DNA of 49,528 nt, from NCBI GenBank assembly GCA_009777335.1, contig WRMC01000014.1:1-49528 (forward strand), given 5' to 3'. Both the position numbers and the translations under genes were made by a program. This stretch comes from Treponema sp. Lineage in GTDB: Bacteria; Spirochaetota; Spirochaetia; Treponematales; Breznakiellaceae. Shown piece by piece: positions 41,640 to 48,618 of the stretch (the first letter of the stretch is position 1; each line of letters begins with the position of its first letter). The notes under the pieces are model-generated. The model ran no database searches. It saw only the letters and a list, made by a program, of their open reading frames with translations, and was not told the DNA's origin.

Positions 41640-42679
41640 TGCTCCGGGGGAAACCCCTTCTGGGCATCAGCATAGGAGACCCCTCAGGCATAGGGCCCGA
41701 GATCTGCATCAAGGCCCTGTCCCGCTCCCATATCTACGACAAGGCGATCCCGGTGGTCTATGCGGACCAGATCGTTTTGGAAGATGCCCTGGAAGTGACG
41801 GGCCGGGATTTTATCCTTCATAAATGTGAGCAACCCTCGGATGCCCTGGGGCTCTCGGGCACCATCGACTTCATAGATTGCGGCATCATCTCCGGGAGGG
41901 ACGAATACCAGTACAGCACCGTGGTGGAGAAATCCGGCGAGGCCTCCTTTCAATATGTGGTCCGGGCCATAGCCCATGCCATGGAGGGAAAGATCAGCGC
42001 CGTGGTCACCGGCCCCATCAACAAGGAGGCCATCAACCTGGCGGGTCACCAGTACCCGGGGCACACGGAGATCTTCGCCCACTACACCGGGACCCAGGAC
42101 TTTGGCATGCTCCTTTCCGGCGGGGGCCTTAACGTCATCCATTGCACCACCCATGTCTCCATGCGGGAGGCCTGTGAACTCATCACCAAGGAGAAGGTCC
42201 TAAAGACCATACAGTTGGCAGACAAGGCCCTGCGCCTTATGGGGAAGGGGAGGGGACGCATCGCCGTGGCGGGGCTCAATCCCCACGCCTCCGAAAGGGG
42301 CCTCTTTGGGGACGAGGAAGAGAGGGCCATCATCCCCGCCATAGAAGCGGCCCGGGCCCAGGGCCTGGATGTCACCGGCCCCCTGCCGCCCGACACGGTC
42401 TTTGTTCGGGCCCTGGGGGGGCAGGCCGACCTGGTGGTGGCCATGTACCACGACCAGGGACATATCCCCCTCAAACTCCTGGGCTTTAGGATGGACCCGT
42501 CCACGGGGCTTTATGCAGACATGAGCGGCATCAATGCCACCATAGGGCTTCCCATCATCCGCCTCTCGGTCGATCACGGCACCGCCTTCGGCAAGGCCGG
42601 GAAAAATCAGGCCAATGAGGGAAGCCTGGTGGACGCCATAAACATGGCCATTACCTTTGCAGAAAACTGGGAGAATTAA
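41633..42679 (+). CDS. PdxA2-type 4-phosphohydroxy-acid dehydrogenase (decarboxylating)
   Basis: 348 residues of the PdxA fold. It begins LLGISIGDPSGIGPEI. The divalent-metal histidines are His174 (CTTHVSMRE), His218 (AGLNPHASE) and His273 (MYHDQGHIPLK), matching His166, His211 and His266 of E. coli PdxA. TGPINKEAI and the GTAFGKAG C-terminal block are also conserved. PdxA makes a pyridoxine precursor; PdxA2 relatives oxidise and decarboxylate 4-phospho-threonate or -erythronate to dihydroxyacetone phosphate. The operon context (LarA-like, DhaK, DhaL, SDR; no pdxJ) favours the catabolic role. It overlaps the LarA-family gene by 7 nt and is convergent with the DUF2130 gene (4-nt overlap). Confidence 0.85.
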   Translation: MVMLRGKPLLGISIGDPSGIGPEICIKALSRSHIYDKAIPVVYADQIVLEDALEVTGRDFILHKCEQPSDALGLSGTIDFIDCGIISGRDEYQYSTVVEKSGEASFQYVVRAIAHAMEGKISAVVTGPINKEAINLAGHQYPGHTEIFAHYTGTQDFGMLLSGGGLNVIHCTTHVSMREACELITKEKVLKTIQLADKALRLMGKGRGRIAVAGLNPHASERGLFGDEEERAIIPAIEAARAQGLDVTGPLPPDTVFVRALGGQADLVVAMYHDQGHIPLKLLGFRMDPSTGLYADMSGINATIGLPIIRLSVDHGTAFGKAGKNQANEGSLVDAINMAITFAENWEN

Positions 42680-43926
42680 AAGAGCTCGTCCTTTTCTTCG
42701 ATCATCAGCATATCGGGGATGGAGCTTCCGGCGATCCCCTTGATGGAACCGATAAAGCCGTTGGTGTTAAGGAGGATCTTTTCCAGTTGTTTTTCCCGGG
42801 TTTTCCAGACCCGCTCCATCCTGGTCCTTTCATCCAGGTAACCCTTTTGGAGTTCCGAAAACCCCTCGATGATGGCCATCATGTGGGTTGAAAATTCCTT
42901 CCCCGTCAGGTAGTCGTAGAGCATCTGGGTTTTTTCGCCCCGGTTTGTCTGGGAGCTATAGGCTTCGCTGAGGCGGATAAGACTGTCCCGCAGAACCAGG
43001 GCCAGCCCCTTAAACTCGGCGAAACTGCAGATCCACACCCCCTCTTTTTGGCCTATTTTTTCTATGTCCTCCGGAAGAGCCTCGCTTACGAGGACGCAGA
43101 TATCCGCGTGCACCCGGGCCCCGTCTTCTTTGAGTTTGCTTATCCAGTCCCGGCCAAAGGCCTTGGTCCGCTTGCTTTCGTAGACGATGACCCCCGAGTC
43201 CTGGCCGCTGGAATTGCGGACCCTTTGAATCACGTCGGCGCCGCTCACCCCCTTGGAGACCCCCTCTATGACATCGAAACGGAAGGTATCTTTGAGAATA
43301 TCCTCGATGGCCAGTTCTTGAACTTCACCCTGTAACTGCATGGAACCCTGCTCAGCCTTGCGCTTCATCTCTTCTGCCAGGGCCGTCTGGTCGTCCAGCT
43401 TCTTTTGCATTTCATTTAATTTTAAGGCATGCTCTTCGAGAGCTTCTTTTTTTATCCGGCTCAGTTCTGTTTCCATGAGGGCCCGGTGGGAGTCCCTCTC
43501 TTCCTTTAATTTTTTTGCATGCTCGGTCTGCATCTGGGCAGTAATTCTTGATTCCGCCTCCATTTTTTCAAGCTTCGTTTTTTCCAGTTCCGCCTTGGTG
43601 TTGTTTAGTTCGATGACCTCTTTGGATTTTTCCAGAAGAGAATTTTTTAAGGTTTCGATCTCTTCCTGATTTTCGGTTTTTAAGGCGACCTTGATTTTTT
43701 CCCTTTCGTTTTGTAAAAGCAGTTTGTATTCCCCTTCAAATTTATTTCGTACCGCCTCTTCGATTTCGCTCTTTTCTTTTTTGAGGATCTCGATCTCTTT
43801 TTGATGCTTCTTGTTTTCGGCGGAAAATTCTGTTTTTATACGGGATTCAATTTCCTGGCTTAAGGCCCTGTTTACATCAATCTCTATGCCGCACTTGGGG
43901 CAGCTAATCGTATCAACCGTATTCAT
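42676..43926 (-). CDS. DUF2130 protein with zinc knuckle, long coiled coil and nuclease-like core
   Basis: 416 residues. CPKCG at 9-13 is half of a zinc site. Residues about 20-210 form a charged coiled coil (Glu/Lys-rich). From about 215 comes the DUF2130 core, with DVIEGVSKGVSGADVIQRVRN and DSGVIVYESKRTKAFGRDWISKLKED. The D...YESK arrangement resembles the PD-(D/E)XK nuclease fold and is the conserved part of the family. The function of DUF2130 is not established; an endonuclease role is inference. A GGGAGGG ribosome binding site precedes the ATG. It follows a DNA methyltransferase gene after 23 nt on the same strand, which suggests a restriction-modification-like pair. Confidence 0.82.
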   Translation of the reverse strand: MNTVDTISCPKCGIEIDVNRALSQEIESRIKTEFSAENKKHQKEIEILKKEKSEIEEAVRNKFEGEYKLLLQNEREKIKVALKTENQEEIETLKNSLLEKSKEVIELNNTKAELEKTKLEKMEAESRITAQMQTEHAKKLKEERDSHRALMETELSRIKKEALEEHALKLNEMQKKLDDQTALAEEMKRKAEQGSMQLQGEVQELAIEDILKDTFRFDVIEGVSKGVSGADVIQRVRNSSGQDSGVIVYESKRTKAFGRDWISKLKEDGARVHADICVLVSEALPEDIEKIGQKEGVWICSFAEFKGLALVLRDSLIRLSEAYSSQTNRGEKTQMLYDYLTGKEFSTHMMAIIEGFSELQKGYLDERTRMERVWKTREKQLEKILLNTNGFIGSIKGIAGSSIPDMLMIEEKDELF

Positions 43927-43949
43927 CTTTCCCTCCCCTATAAGTCTTT

Positions 43950-44765
43950 TTATCCTAATCGTTTTTTGGAGAGTTCACAATAGGCCTCATCCATTTCAAT
44001 GCCAATAAAGAACCTCCGGCCCAGGACCTGACAGGCCAGGGCAGTGGTGCCGCTCCCGCAAAAGGGATCCAGGACAATATCATCCTCTTTAGTAGAAGCG
44101 AGAATAATGCGTTTTAAAAGATCCAGGGGTTTTTGCGTCGGATGCCTCCCCTCGGTTTTTTCCCCCTTCTTGGGGCTCGTGATGGACCATACTGACCGCA
44201 TCTGGGTGTTTTCTTTTTTTAAGGCATCTTCGGGGAAGGAACCGTTTTTCATTTCATCATAGTTGAAGGTATGCTTGGCCTTTTTATCCTTCCGGGCCCA
44301 TAAAAGTGTTTCATGGGAGGCCGTAAAAAACCGGCAGCTTAGATTAGGTGCCCCATTCGGCTTAAACCATGCAATGTCATTGAGGATATGAAAATTATGC
44401 TTCTGCAAAAGATAGCCGCACTGATAAATACTATGGTAGGTCCCGGAAATCCACATCGTCCCCTCGGGCTTCAAGACCCGGCGGCAGGAAGAAATCCATT
44501 CCTCGTGGAACCTCATATCCTCCTCCAGTCCCCTGCTTTTATCCCACTTCCCCTTATTAACCTTCACCATCCTGCCATTTAGGCAGGTAAACCCATCATT
44601 TGATAGCATGTAAGGCGGATCAGCAAATATCATATCTATCGAGTTATCGGACATCAAAGACAGGATATCCAGGCAGTCCCCATTAAATAGGATGCTTTGA
44701 GGGGAGGAGTAGTAGGGGGGATGACCCTTTAGCTTAGGGAAGTCTTTCAGAAAATCCATCGCCAT
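43950..44765 (-). CDS. Site-specific DNA methyltransferase, DpnA-like (adenine/N4-cytosine, beta order)
   Basis: 271 residues from ATG 44765. Motif IV ADPPYMLSNDG comes first and motif I VLDPFCGSGTTALA last, the beta-class order. The segment GFTCLNGRMVKVNKGKWDKS after DPPY is characteristic of DpnA/MboII-type enzymes, and RHPTQKPLDLLKRII is the usual motif preceding motif I. It methylates an amino group of A or C in a short recognition sequence; the sequence itself cannot be read. A GTG at 44786 is an alternative start with deeper overlap into the SPOR gene. No DpnII-type nuclease lies next to it; the next gene downstream is DUF2130. Confidence 0.85.
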   Translation of the reverse strand: MAMDFLKDFPKLKGHPPYYSSPQSILFNGDCLDILSLMSDNSIDMIFADPPYMLSNDGFTCLNGRMVKVNKGKWDKSRGLEEDMRFHEEWISSCRRVLKPEGTMWISGTYHSIYQCGYLLQKHNFHILNDIAWFKPNGAPNLSCRFFTASHETLLWARKDKKAKHTFNYDEMKNGSFPEDALKKENTQMRSVWSITSPKKGEKTEGRHPTQKPLDLLKRIILASTKEDDIVLDPFCGSGTTALACQVLGRRFFIGIEMDEAYCELSKKRLG

Positions 44766-45585
44766 CGTAAACCATACGCCCTTCACCCCTTCGTATTGTT
44801 AAAGGAGCTTCTTCGGTGATAATGAGGACATGATAATAGTTTGTGATCCCCGATGGGCCTATTTCACCGGATTGAATTTCTACAGATTTATATGGATAGC
44901 CGTAATGGATACCACTGACCTCTGTATAAACGGTGAACTTATTATCACTTCCCGTAATGAATGATCCCAAGCCGCTGCCGGTTGTGTTACTTTCAATTGT
45001 TTCTACTATGATTGTCAAGTTCTCGTTATCTTGATCCGAAAATGTTATCTGCATTATATTAAATTCATGACCAGGTTCTAGTTCATCAGGAAAGTTACTG
45101 CTTATTAAGATAAGGGGCCTAATTTCAAAAGTTCCTTCTATGTTTGGCGGATCCGTGCCCTCATGAATAACTACCCCCAGTTCTAAAGCCGCTTCGAATA
45201 TATCAGGAAGAATGATCCTTTGAACATCCTCGGTAAGCCTTTCCCTGGCAGCAATAATTTCACCTTCCCTAATGATTACTTCATCAATACCCAGGGACTT
45301 TAAACGCCCCAGGGTGTTCGGCACATCCCTGGCATAAATATTTACAACAAGCACCCTCGTAAAATTAAAATAAGGTTCCTGAGTTACGCTTAATCCCAGG
45401 GATTGCAATTCACGAGAAAGAGCTTGCGCATTTTGCGGGACTATAAATGCCCCCACTTGAATATGGTATACATGGGGACTCTGTGCGTCAGGTATCCTCC
45501 CGATGATCCTGGAAGGGAGGTTTTCCTGGGAGTAGGAGAAAAAACTTATGAGGAGTAAATGAGAAATGAGTAAGAGGCGGCGCAT
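44734..45585 (-). CDS. Exported SPOR-domain protein
   Basis: 283 residues from ATG 45585. The signal peptide is MRRLLLISHLLLISFFSYS (cut near Gln20). A SPOR-type domain lies at about 35-115 (VYHIQVGAFIVPQNAQALSRELQSLGL...TRVLVVNIYARDVPNTLGRLKSLGI), followed by a beta-rich C-terminal region without a recognised domain. SPOR domains bind denuded glycan strands of peptidoglycan at the division site. A strong GGGAGGG ribosome binding site fixes the start; a longer frame from 45627 has none. It is A+T-rich compared with the sugar-acid cluster. The methyltransferase gene begins inside its 3' end (32-nt overlap). Confidence 0.82.
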   Translation of the reverse strand: MRRLLLISHLLLISFFSYSQENLPSRIIGRIPDAQSPHVYHIQVGAFIVPQNAQALSRELQSLGLSVTQEPYFNFTRVLVVNIYARDVPNTLGRLKSLGIDEVIIREGEIIAARERLTEDVQRIILPDIFEAALELGVVIHEGTDPPNIEGTFEIRPLILISSNFPDELEPGHEFNIMQITFSDQDNENLTIIVETIESNTTGSGLGSFITGSDNKFTVYTEVSGIHYGYPYKSVEIQSGEIGPSGITNYYHVLIITEEAPLTIRRGEGRMVYDGDGFSERLP

Positions 45586-45590
45586 ATAAT

Positions 45591-45597
45591 CCCTCCC
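45591..45597 (-). promoter_or_regulatory. Ribosome binding site of the SPOR gene
   Basis: GGGAGGG on the minus strand, 5 nt before the ATG at 45585; it decides between this start and the upstream one at 45627. Confidence 0.65.
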
Positions 45598-45634
45598 ATG
45601 AGGCTTTAATAAAGAAAAGAAGCTCACTCAGAGA

Positions 45635-45662
45635 ATTATATCATATAATGAGGGGAGATCAA
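45635..45662 (-). promoter_or_regulatory. Promoter of the SPOR / methyltransferase / DUF2130 operon
   Basis: On the minus strand: TTGATC (45662-45657), a 16-nt spacer and a perfect TATAAT (45640-45635), about 50 nt ahead of the SPOR start. Confidence 0.55.
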
Positions 45663-45681
45663 TGGCGTGACCCAAAGGCTC

Positions 45682-45840
45682 CTATGCCATGCTTCTCCGA
45701 ACCTCTTCTCTCAGAGCTGGGGCCTGCTGTGTAATAAGATCCAACTCGGTGGAGGATCTTAAGTGCACCGCTAGAAGGTAACACTTCCTCTCCAGGTCAT
45801 TACAGGCCGCTCGGAGGACTAAACCACCCCCAGAACCCCA
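45682..45840 (-). pseudogene. Possible gene remnant (C-terminal fragment, no start codon)
   Basis: One minus-strand frame is open for 52 codons between a TGA at 45843-45841 and a TAG at 45684-45682. It reads as plausible protein (RAACNDLERKCYLLAVHLRS, then STELDLITQQAPALREEVRR and SMA stop) with a helical pattern, but there is no start codon except near its end. The preceding sequence is broken in all frames. It may be the tail of a decayed gene. I do not recognise the family, and chance openness cannot be excluded. Confidence 0.35.
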
Positions 45841-45930
45841 TCACCCTCTATTTCTTTCCCCCCAACCGGCTGAACCATGGTTCCACAATCAACCTGCCCG
45901 GCCAACTGGGAGGAAAGGATCTATAGAGTT

Positions 45931-46905
45931 CTAGTTAGGTTCTTCGCTTTCCGATAACGGGGTAGAGAGATACCGTTCACCCGAATCAGGCAGCATGGCT
46001 ACAATGTTTTTTCCTTCGTTTTCCGGCTTGGCGGCAAGTTGCAGGGCTGCCCAGACCGATGCTCCGGAAGATATACCTGCAAGCACTCCTTCCTGACGGC
46101 ACAGTTTTTTTGCCGTTTCAAAGGCGTCTTCGTTGGTTACACAGATGATTTCGTCAATCACATCACGGTTGAGGATAAGCGGCACAAAGCCCGCGCCAAT
46201 GCCCTGTATACGGTGGGGGCCCGGTCTGCCGCCGGAAAGCACCGGCGAGGCATCAGGTTCAACGGCGATTATTTTTACTGACGGCTTTCGGGATTTTAAT
46301 ACTTCACCTACACCGGTGATCGTTCCGCCGGTGCCGACCCCGGCTACAAAAATGTCCACCTCGCCCTGGGTGTCCTGCCAGATTTCTTCGGCGGTGGTTA
46401 GGCGGTGGACCTCCGGGTTTGCGGGGTTTTCAAATTGCATGGGCATGTAACTTCCGGCTACTTGGGCGCAGAGGTCCTTTGCTTTTTTTACTGCCCCTGC
46501 CATGCCTTCGTTGCCTGGGGTGAGTACCAGTTCTGCTCCAAGCATTTTAACCAGTTTGCGCCGTTCTATGGACATGGTTTCCGGCATGACCAGTATCAGC
46601 CGGTAGCCCTGGGCGGCACAGGCAAAGGCCAGCCCTATGCCCGTGTTGCCGCTGGTGGGTTCGATAACCACGCCGCCCTCTTTGAGTTTGCCTTCGCGCT
46701 GCGCTGTTTCAAGCATGGCCGCTCCTATGCGGCATTTGACGCTGCCTGCGGGATTAAAGGCTTCCAGTTTGCCAAACAGAATCCCCGGCAGTCCCGCAGC
46801 GATCTTTGGCAAACGCACCAGAGGCGTTGCCCCTATTGCTGTGGTAATGCTGTCGTAAGAGCTTGCACGAAAAATGTTTGTTTTATTAATGTTTGAATTG
46901 TTCAT
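45931..46905 (-). CDS. cysK: Cysteine synthase (O-acetylserine sulfhydrylase)
   Basis: 324 residues. The pyridoxal-phosphate lysine is Lys57 in [11 protein letters not shown], where most homologues have SVKDR; here the Asp is Cys. The substrate loop is PTSGNTG (83-89), the phosphate loop is VGTGGTITG, and GISSGAS completes the site. It makes cysteine from O-acetylserine and sulfide. Its ATG overlaps the TGA of the ABC ATPase gene (ATGA), so it is the translationally coupled last gene of an importer operon for a sulfonate/nitrate/taurine-type solute. This suggests that the importer feeds sulfur to cysteine synthesis. The N-terminal extension of about 13 residues is Asn-rich. Confidence 0.93.
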   Translation of the reverse strand: MNNSNINKTNIFRASSYDSITTAIGATPLVRLPKIAAGLPGILFGKLEAFNPAGSVKCRIGAAMLETAQREGKLKEGGVVIEPTSGNTGIGLAFACAAQGYRLILVMPETMSIERRKLVKMLGAELVLTPGNEGMAGAVKKAKDLCAQVAGSYMPMQFENPANPEVHRLTTAEEIWQDTQGEVDIFVAGVGTGGTITGVGEVLKSRKPSVKIIAVEPDASPVLSGGRPGPHRIQGIGAGFVPLILNRDVIDEIICVTNEDAFETAKKLCRQEGVLAGISSGASVWAALQLAAKPENEGKNIVAMLPDSGERYLSTPLSESEEPN

Positions 46906-47774
46906 ATTGAATACTCACTTTCATTGTTAATGTCATACTTAAACAGCGATGTTATTCGTTGTTTAAGGTCCAGAAGCTCCGGGTCGCTGCGGCGGCGCGG
47001 ACGCTCTACATTGACCGTAAAACGGTTTCGTATGGTTCCGGGCTTAGGCGAAAACACTATCACTTCATCGGAGAGGTATAGCGCCTCATCGGTGTCGTGG
47101 GTTACCAATACAATGGTAATGCCGCTTTCTTCCCACAGGCGCAGAAGGTCATCCTGTAAGCGTTCGCGGGTCAGTGCGTCCACTGCAGCGAAGGGCTCGT
47201 CCATTAATATTATTCGCGGCTGCACCGCCAGGGCCCTGGCAAGGGCCAGCCTTTGGCGCATTCCGCCGGAAAGCTGTGAAGGATATTTCCGCAGAGAATC
47301 GGTGAGCCCCATTTTATGTAGATACACCATTGCCGCCGCTTCACGCTCGTTACGCGCAATGCCCCGCAGTTTCAGGGTAAACATGACATTCTGCATCACG
47401 GTCATCCAGGGAAACACCGCATAGTCTTGAAAAATCATGGCAATATCATGTTTAGGACGGTTTTTAAACATACCGTTTGCCAGGGGTGACAAAAATTGAT
47501 ACTTGCGGCGGTACGCTTCCATCTCCTTGCGGGTTGATGGCAAAGGCTCCAATACCTGCACTCCGTCAATGAAGACGCTGCCCTCGGTGGGAGCTTGCAG
47601 GCCCGCAAGGATTTCCAGAAATGTCGATTTCCCGCAGCCCGAAGGGCCAAGCAAACTAACAATTTTTCCATCCTCAATGGTCAAGGAAACCGAAAGTACC
47701 GCAGTAAGCCCGTCCGCAGTACGATCTTCGTTTATAATAGAAAAGAACTTGCTGATATTGCGCGCTTCAATCAT
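46902..47774 (-). CDS. ABC transporter ATP-binding protein, NitT/SsuB/TauB type, with an insertion
   Basis: 290 residues. Walker A is GPSGCGKST (43-51), the Q-loop Gln is 116 ([11 protein letters not shown]), the signature is LSGGMRQ (168-174), Walker B is IILMDEP (188-194) and the H-loop is THDTDEA. Between Walker A and the Q-loop about 30 residues are inserted ([19 protein letters not shown] and flanks, near 78-110), where SsuB and TauB go straight to the Q-loop. It powers import with the permease at 47791 and the binding protein at 48618. Gene order is binding protein, permease, ATPase, cysK. The gap from the permease is 16 nt. Confidence 0.92.
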   Translation of the reverse strand: MIEARNISKFFSIINEDRTADGLTAVLSVSLTIEDGKIVSLLGPSGCGKSTFLEILAGLQAPTEGSVFIDGVQVLEPLPSTRKEMEAYRRKYQFLSPLANGMFKNRPKHDIAMIFQDYAVFPWMTVMQNVMFTLKLRGIARNEREAAAMVYLHKMGLTDSLRKYPSQLSGGMRQRLALARALAVQPRIILMDEPFAAVDALTRERLQDDLLRLWEESGITIVLVTHDTDEALYLSDEVIVFSPKPGTIRNRFTVNVERPRRRSDPELLDLKQRITSLFKYDINNESEYSI

Positions 47775-47790
47775 TCTTTTTCCTCATATT

Positions 47791-48618
47791 TTAACGCCCT
47801 CCCTTCCATACGGCCAGCCTCAGTTCTATATATTTCAATACTTCAATCAGAAACCAGCCTATCCAGCCGAGTATCACCATACAGACCATCATTTCGGGGA
47901 TGACGAAGTAATCTTTGGCCTGTCCCAAAAGGTAGCCTATACCCATGCGGCCGCCGTAGGATTCGCCGATGAGGAGCATCACCAGCCCCATGGCGACACC
48001 GGTTTTAAAGCTCATGATGATGGAGCCGAAGGCGTGCCAGAAATACACTTTTCGAATGAGGGTAAATTCGCTGGCCCCGAAAACACGCGCCGAGGCAAGG
48101 TAGCGGGGATCGGTGTCCTTGATGCCTTGATAGGTGTTGAAAAGTACCGGATAAAAGATACCGAGGAACATGAGGAATATGTGCATCCTGCTCCCTATGC
48201 CGAAAAAGATTATCGTCATGGGAACCCAGGCAGGAGGAGGTATGGCGGAGAGCATCTGCCAAAGGGGAAGCACAAAGGCGCGAATCTTCTGGTTCCAACC
48301 CATTAAGAGGCCTATGGGAACTGCCAGCGCTACAGCTATAGTAAAGGCAGCGAAGAAGCGCCCCAGGCTGTAAAGTATGTGGAGTATGAGCTGTCTATTC
48401 CAGAGCATAAACCAAAAGCGTTCGGCAACGGTTGAAAGGCTCGGTATGAGGCTGGTGGGAATTACTCCCCAGCGGGGGAGAAATTCCCATGCCAGAAGCA
48501 GAGGTATGAGGACTGATAGAAACTCAAGAGAGAAAAAACTTCTCAGCGAATTTTTGAGGAAGCCGCCGATTTCATATAACAACCGGCGGACTCCCCTCGT
48601 TTCGTAATTATTCACCAT
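47791..48618 (-). CDS. ABC transporter permease, NitT/SsuC/TauC type
   Basis: 275 residues with about six membrane segments. The cytoplasmic coupling loop near 180-200 (ASARVFGASEFTLIRKVYFWHAFGSI) is the EAA-type motif that contacts the ATPase. The N-terminal 30 residues are charged and cytoplasmic. It forms the membrane channel of the sulfonate/nitrate/taurine-type importer. Its ATG shares a base with the stop of the binding-protein gene (TAATG), which indicates coupling. Confidence 0.9.
   Translation of the reverse strand: MVNNYETRGVRRLLYEIGGFLKNSLRSFFSLEFLSVLIPLLLAWEFLPRWGVIPTSLIPSLSTVAERFWFMLWNRQLILHILYSLGRFFAAFTIAVALAVPIGLLMGWNQKIRAFVLPLWQMLSAIPPPAWVPMTIIFFGIGSRMHIFLMFLGIFYPVLFNTYQGIKDTDPRYLASARVFGASEFTLIRKVYFWHAFGSIIMSFKTGVAMGLVMLLIGESYGGRMGIGYLLGQAKDYFVIPEMMVCMVILGWIGWFLIEVLKYIELRLAVWKGGR

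Larger units (their letters stand above)
45586..45930. other. 345-nt region without an intact gene
   Basis: Between cysK and the SPOR gene. It holds the SPOR promoter and ribosome binding site and a start-less open stretch at 45682-45840 that looks like a gene remnant. The rest (about 45841-45930) shows no feature I can support, and no terminator after cysK. Confidence 0.6.

Noticed and set aside
37823..42679. Pyridoxine biosynthesis assignment for the PdxA-type gene
   Set aside because: No pdxJ, pdxB or epd genes are nearby, and the neighbours are sugar-acid or ketose enzymes, so the PdxA2 catabolic role fits better.
45586..45930. Structured RNA (SRP RNA, 6S RNA, RNase P RNA or riboswitch) in the gap before cysK's end
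   Set aside because: None of the conserved motifs of these RNAs was found on either strand.
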